64,000 nucleotides of DNA, taken from contig NZ_CP015732.1 of NCBI RefSeq assembly GCF_001750145.1, forward strand, positions 1,922,001 to 1,986,000. The letters are read 5' to 3'. This stretch comes from Arthrobacter sp. U41. Lineage in GTDB: Bacteria > Actinomycetota > Actinomycetes > Actinomycetales > Micrococcaceae. The position numbers and the translations under genes were made by a program. The notes beneath the pieces are model-generated. The model made no database searches, was not told where the DNA came from, and worked only from the letters and a program-made list of their open reading frames with translations. Positions 60,142 through 64,000 of this stretch are shown here, one piece after another. Position 1 is the stretch's first letter, and every line of letters starts with the position of its first letter.

Positions 60142-62766
60142 TCAGGCGTTAACGATCAGGCCCAGTTCCGCCCTCGACGCCAGGGCAATGTGCTTGGGGA
60201 GCACCCGGACCGTGTAACCGAAGGAACCGGACCGGTCGATCACCAGGGTTCCGCTGAAAAGGTGCCGGCCCCGGCCAAGGTCCTCGATCGATTTCAGCTC
60301 CGCCACCGTGACGTCGGCCAGTTCGTCGCCGTCCTCCGCCCTGCCGTACGCCACTTCCACGGACACATCATCCGGGGTGAGATCGTGCAGGGCCACGTAG
60401 GCGTTGACCTGGAGAATGTCCCCAATCTGGGGGTCCTCCGAGACGCCCACTGAGTCCACATGCTCCACCTGGATCTGCGGCCAGGCGGCCCGGACCCGGG
60501 AAATCCACCCGGCGAGGGCCTTGGCCTCGGAAAAATTGTCCTCCGCCGCCCGGCGGCCGGCGACTGCCGCCGGCCGGTACAGGACGTTGACGTAGTCCTT
60601 GAGCATCCGGTCGGCGGAGACCGCCGGGCCCAGGTGGGACATGGTGTGCTTGATCATCGAGACCCAGTGCGTCGGGACCGCCTGCGGCCCGGGCTGGGAG
60701 GGTCCCGCAGCGCCGGCGCCGTCGGAGACCGTCAGCCCGTAGAAGCGGGGGGCCACCTGCTTCTCAAGCAGCTCGTACAGGGCGGCCGCCTCGATGTCAT
60801 CGCGTTCCTCGGGGGAGGCGTCGTTGTTTGCGGTCGGAATGGCCCAGCCGTTCTCGCCGTCGTACATCTCGTCCCACCAGCCGTCCAGGACCGAGAGGTT
60901 AAGCGAACCGTTCAGGGCGGCCTTCATTCCCGAGGTGCCGCATGCCTCGAGCGGACGCAGCGGATTGTTCAGCCACACATCACACCCGGGGAACAGGGTC
61001 CGGGCCATGGCGATGTCGTAGTTGGGCAGGAACACGATCCGGTGCCGCACCGCCGGGTCGTCGGTGAACCGGACGAGGTCCTGGATCATCTTCTTGCCCG
61101 CGTCGTCGGCCGGGTGCGACTTGCCTGCGATGACCAGCTGGATCGGGTGCGTCTTGTGCAGCAGCAGGGCCTTGAGCCGCTCGGGTTCGCGCAGCATCAG
61201 GGTCAGGCGCTTGTAGGTCGGCACGCGCCGGGCGAAGCCGATGGTCAGGATGTCCGGGTCCAGCACGGAATCCGTCCACGCGAGCTCGGCATCGGCCGCC
61301 CCGCGCTTCTTCCAGGCGGCCCGGAGGCGGCGCCGGACGTCCTCGACGAGGGACACACGCATCTCCCGGCGGAGGGCCCAGACGTCCTCGTCGCTGACGT
61401 TGTACGCCAGGTCCCAGCGGCCCTGCGTTTCCGCGTCGGAGCCGAACTGGTCACGCGCCAGTGCGGAGACGCGGGGGTCCACCCAGGTGGGCACGTGCAC
61501 ACCGTTGGTGACCGAGGTGATGGGAACCTCCGAGGGGTCGAAGCCCGGCCACAGCGCGGAGAACATTCCGCGGGACACCTCGCCGTGCAGTTTGGCTACG
61601 CCATTGGCGCGCTGGGCCAGCCGCAGGCCCATCACGGCCATGTTGAACACGAACGGATTGCCGTCGGTGTAGTCCTCGCGGCCGAGGTTCAGGATCTTGG
61701 CCACCGGAACGTCGGGAGCCAGTCCGGCGTCGAAGAAGTGCTGGATCTGCGAGACCTCGAAGCGGTCAATGCCGGCCGGGACCGGGGTGTGGGTCGTGAA
61801 AACGGTGGAGGCGCGTCCGGCGGCCAGCGCCTCGTCCCAGCTCAGCGGCGCCGCGGCGGCCATCATTTCCTGGATCCGCTCCACTCCGAGGAAGCCGGCG
61901 TGGCCTTCGTTGGTGTGGAACACTTCCGGCGCGGGGCTGCCGGTGAGTCGCTGGAAGATGCGGATGGCCTTGACCCCGCCCATGCCGAGCAGGAGCTCCT
62001 GTTGGAGGCGGTGGTCACCGCCGCCGCCGTACAGGCGGTCCGTGATGCCGCGCGCGGCTTCGTCATTGCCCGGAACGTTGGAATCCAGCAGCAGGAGCGG
62101 AACACGCCCGACGTCGGCGCGCCAGACGTGCGCCAGCAGCCGCCGGCCGTGGGGCAGGGGCAGGGGCAGGGAAATCTGGATCGGCTTGCCGTTGCCGTCG
62201 GCGGAGGCCTCGCGCAGCAGGGTCAGCGGCAGCCCGTCGGGATCCAGGACGGGGTAGGTCTCCTGCTGCCAGGCGTCCCGGGACAGCGACTGCTTGAAAT
62301 AGCCGGCCTGGTACAGCAGGCCGACGCCAATCAGGGGGACACCCAGGTCCGAGGCTGCCTTCAGGTGGTCCCCGGCCAGGATGCCGAGGCCGCCGGAGTA
62401 CTGCGGCAGCACTTCGGTGATGCCGAACTCAGGGGAGAAGTAGGCGATGCACGCCGGGGCGCCGTCGCCGAGGCTCTGGTACCAGCGGGGCTGTTCCAGG
62501 TACCGGTCAAGGTCCTCCGCGGCAGCGTGGACCCGGCGCACCACATCGAGGTCCGCGGCGAGACGCTGCAGTTCTTCCCTGCTGACCAGGCCGAGGAAGC
62601 TCACCGGATCGTGGTCGCTCTCGGCCCAGACCTTCGGGTTCAGGCTCTCGAAGAGTTCCCGGGTGGGCCGGTGCCAGGACCACCGGAGGTTGGTGGCCAA
62701 CCGGGCCAGCGGCCGGATCGACTCGGGGAGAACGGTTCGGACGGTAAATCTGCGGATTGCCTTCAC
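60142..62766 (-). CDS. glgP: Alpha-glucan phosphorylase
   Basis: Releases glucose-1-phosphate from glycogen or maltodextrins. The 874 residues have the N-terminal DUF3417 region (IRPLARLATNLRWSWHRPT), SPEFGITEVLPQYSGGLGIL, NEGHAGF, a GFARRVPTYKR phosphate loop, and the PLP site EACGTSGMKAALNGSLNL with Lys615. This is the short alpha-glucan phosphorylase type of actinobacteria, distinct from the muscle/E. coli type. The upstream frame remains open across the glgE start, so the GTG at 62766 is chosen from homology; the ribosome-binding site is weak. It is divergent from glgE. Confidence 0.93.
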   Translation of the reverse strand: MKAIRRFTVRTVLPESIRPLARLATNLRWSWHRPTRELFESLNPKVWAESDHDPVSFLGLVSREELQRLAADLDVVRRVHAAAEDLDRYLEQPRWYQSLGDGAPACIAYFSPEFGITEVLPQYSGGLGILAGDHLKAASDLGVPLIGVGLLYQAGYFKQSLSRDAWQQETYPVLDPDGLPLTLLREASADGNGKPIQISLPLPLPHGRRLLAHVWRADVGRVPLLLLDSNVPGNDEAARGITDRLYGGGGDHRLQQELLLGMGGVKAIRIFQRLTGSPAPEVFHTNEGHAGFLGVERIQEMMAAAAPLSWDEALAAGRASTVFTTHTPVPAGIDRFEVSQIQHFFDAGLAPDVPVAKILNLGREDYTDGNPFVFNMAVMGLRLAQRANGVAKLHGEVSRGMFSALWPGFDPSEVPITSVTNGVHVPTWVDPRVSALARDQFGSDAETQGRWDLAYNVSDEDVWALRREMRVSLVEDVRRRLRAAWKKRGAADAELAWTDSVLDPDILTIGFARRVPTYKRLTLMLREPERLKALLLHKTHPIQLVIAGKSHPADDAGKKMIQDLVRFTDDPAVRHRIVFLPNYDIAMARTLFPGCDVWLNNPLRPLEACGTSGMKAALNGSLNLSVLDGWWDEMYDGENGWAIPTANNDASPEERDDIEAAALYELLEKQVAPRFYGLTVSDGAGAAGPSQPGPQAVPTHWVSMIKHTMSHLGPAVSADRMLKDYVNVLYRPAAVAGRRAAEDNFSEAKALAGWISRVRAAWPQIQVEHVDSVGVSEDPQIGDILQVNAYVALHDLTPDDVSVEVAYGRAEDGDELADVTVAELKSIEDLGRGRHLFSGTLVIDRSGSFGYTVRVLPKHIALASRAELGLIVNA

Positions 62767-62907
62767 CTGCGAAACACTAACCGACAAGTCGGAAGCTCGG
62801 AACCGCTTTAAGTTTCTTTCGCATAAATGACGGACCGGCGTCCGGAAACCGCCGAAAAAGCGGAGCAGGCTTAGCAATCTGGCCCATTTGTCGCTAACGT
62901 CGAGGCT

Positions 62908-64000
62908 GTGACGACTAACTCCCGAACCAGTGCCGTGTCCAAGCAAAAGCCGAAGACCCCGATCTTGGAGGGCCTCCGCTTTGGCCGTTTTCCGATCACC
63001 GCCGTGCAGCCCGCGGTCGAAGACGGTAAATTCCCTGCCAAGGCCGTTGTGGGGGAAACGCTCGTGGTGGGCGCCACCGCCTTCCGCGAAGGCCACGACC
63101 GGCTCGGTGTCAGCGCCGTCCTGCTCGATCCCCGCGGGAAAGAACGCCAGCGGGTCCGCCTCGCCCCGCCCCGGGGCCCGCGCGGTCTCGGAACCGACCG
63201 CTGGGAAGGTCTCCTGACCCCGTCCGCCACCGGCAACTGGTCCTTTGTGATTGAGGCCTGGCATGACAGCTATGGCACGTGGCACCACAACGCCGAGGTG
63301 AAGGTGGAAGCCGGAATCGACGTCGAGCTGATGCTCGCCGAGGGCGCCGCCCTGCTGGCCGAAGCGTCGGAGGACCCCTCCCGTCCGTCCGCTGACCGGC
63401 GGACGCTGCGGATGGCCGTCGTCGGGCTCAACGACGCGGGCAAGACCGCCGAGGAACGCCTGGCCGCCGGATTCAGCCCCGACGTGACCGCCGTCATCGA
63501 AAGCCAGCCGATCCGTGAACAGATCACCCTTTCCGAGCAGTACCCCCTGCTGGTGGAGCGCGAGCTCGCCGGACGGGGCGCCTGGTACGAGTTCTTCCCC
63601 CGGTCCGAGGGCGCCGTCCGCAACCACGAAACCGGCGAGTGGACCTCCGGCAACTTCCGCACCGCCGCCCGGCGCCTCGACGCCGTCGCGGCCATGGGTT
63701 TCGACATCATCTACATGCCGCCGATCCATCCGATCGGCATCCAGCACCGCAAGGGTCCGAACAACACCCTGCTGGCCGGACCGCACGATCCGGGCTCGCC
63801 GTGGGCCATCGGCGCCAAGGAGGGCGGCCACGACGCCATCCACCCGGACCTGGGCACCTTCGAGGACTTCGACGCCTTCGTGGCGCGGGCCGGGGAGCTG
63901 GGGCTGGAAGTGGCCCTGGACCTGGCGCTGCAGGCCGCCCCGGACCACCCCTGGGTCGAAAGCCACCCCGAGTGGTTCACGACCCGGGTCGACGGGAGCA
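62908..64000 (+). CDS. glgE: Alpha-1,4-glucan:maltose-1-phosphate maltosyltransferase GlgE, 5' part
   Basis: The frame from the GTG at 62908 stays open to the window edge (364 complete codons), so the gene is partial. GlgE transfers maltosyl units from maltose-1-phosphate to alpha-glucans. Visible: FGRFPITAVQPAVEDG at the start, an N-terminal beta domain with TDRWEGLLTPSATGNWSF, the helical insert about 125-200, and then the GH13 barrel beginning YEFFPRSEGAV. DIIYMPPIHPIGIQHRKG follows, with LDLALQAAPDHPWV near the edge. The catalytic Asp/Glu lie beyond the window. It shares a 141-bp divergent promoter region with glgP. Confidence 0.92.
   Translation, partial: MTTNSRTSAVSKQKPKTPILEGLRFGRFPITAVQPAVEDGKFPAKAVVGETLVVGATAFREGHDRLGVSAVLLDPRGKERQRVRLAPPRGPRGLGTDRWEGLLTPSATGNWSFVIEAWHDSYGTWHHNAEVKVEAGIDVELMLAEGAALLAEASEDPSRPSADRRTLRMAVVGLNDAGKTAEERLAAGFSPDVTAVIESQPIREQITLSEQYPLLVERELAGRGAWYEFFPRSEGAVRNHETGEWTSGNFRTAARRLDAVAAMGFDIIYMPPIHPIGIQHRKGPNNTLLAGPHDPGSPWAIGAKEGGHDAIHPDLGTFEDFDAFVARAGELGLEVALDLALQAAPDHPWVESHPEWFTTRVDGS

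Noticed and set aside
62767..63966. N-terminal 400-residue extension of glgP
   Set aside because: The open minus-strand frame continues, but it lies antisense to the glgE coding region and has no phosphorylase homology. GlgP begins at VKAIRRF.

Overview
The window is ordinary chromosome of a high-GC Gram-positive actinobacterium. It most resembles the Arthrobacter/Pseudarthrobacter group of the Micrococcaceae. The indications are GTP-type PEP carboxykinase, a CarD-IspD-IspF-CysS-RlmB block, SenX3-RegX3 with divergent phoU, a Bpa/PafE-type proteasome activator ending in GQYL, GlgE-type glucan metabolism, and many GTG/TTG starts. This rests on protein families read by eye; no database search was run. 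No transposase, integrase, phage gene, rRNA or CRISPR array was seen.

Layout. 1-2.6 kb: end of a GntR/FadR regulator, tRNA-Arg and pckG with a CRP/GlxR-like operator. 2.8-8.1 kb: an FAD oxidoreductase facing a nitric-oxide defence group (hmp preceded by nsrR, with a palindromic operator), a hypothetical gene and manB. 8.3-18.3 kb: a RecQ-like helicase with a phosphoribosyltransferase-like tail, an MFS exporter with a CrtI-like oxidoreductase, tRNA-Ser, a prolyl oligopeptidase and an FAD/NAD(P)-binding protein. 18.4-24.4 kb: a giant secreted nuclease/5'-nucleotidase and a broken DUF559-type gene. 24.5-33.3 kb: tRNA-Ser, quinone reductase, PadR regulator, cstA-ybdD, bpa with a partner gene, an aldo/keto reductase and small genes. 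33.3-41.6 kb: P-type ATPase, MFS, two secreted proteins (one GH16), tRNA-Thr and a lipoprotein peptidase. 41.7-47 kb: tmk-holB, a cystathionine gamma-synthase-like gene, DUF2516, a methyltransferase and gpmA. 47.2-55.9 kb: phoU / senX3-regX3, a lipoprotein, carD, ispD-ispF, a small lipoprotein, cysS and rlmB. 56.1-64 kb: a nitrilase-like amidase, glgX, a secreted guanyl RNase with its barstar inhibitor, glgP, and the 5' part of glgE running off the window.

Functional themes. Phosphate: SenX3-RegX3-PhoU with 11-bp PHO-box repeats, plus the extracellular nuclease/nucleotidase. Storage glucan: GlgX, GlgP and GlgE. NO stress: NsrR-Hmp. RNase toxin and immunity: RNase-barstar.

The least explained part is the intergenic DNA. 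Several junctions carry distinct large palindromes or tandem repeats: two 47-bp palindromes, two GTCACC-type palindromes, a triple-arm palindrome, a 57-bp repeat x3, and two opposed arrays of a 32-bp unit. Most lie between convergent genes, but one copy sits between divergent starts. No clearly new multi-gene system was found. The repeat families, the RecQ-phosphoribosyltransferase fusion, the RNase-barstar pair and the Bpa partner gene are the best leads.
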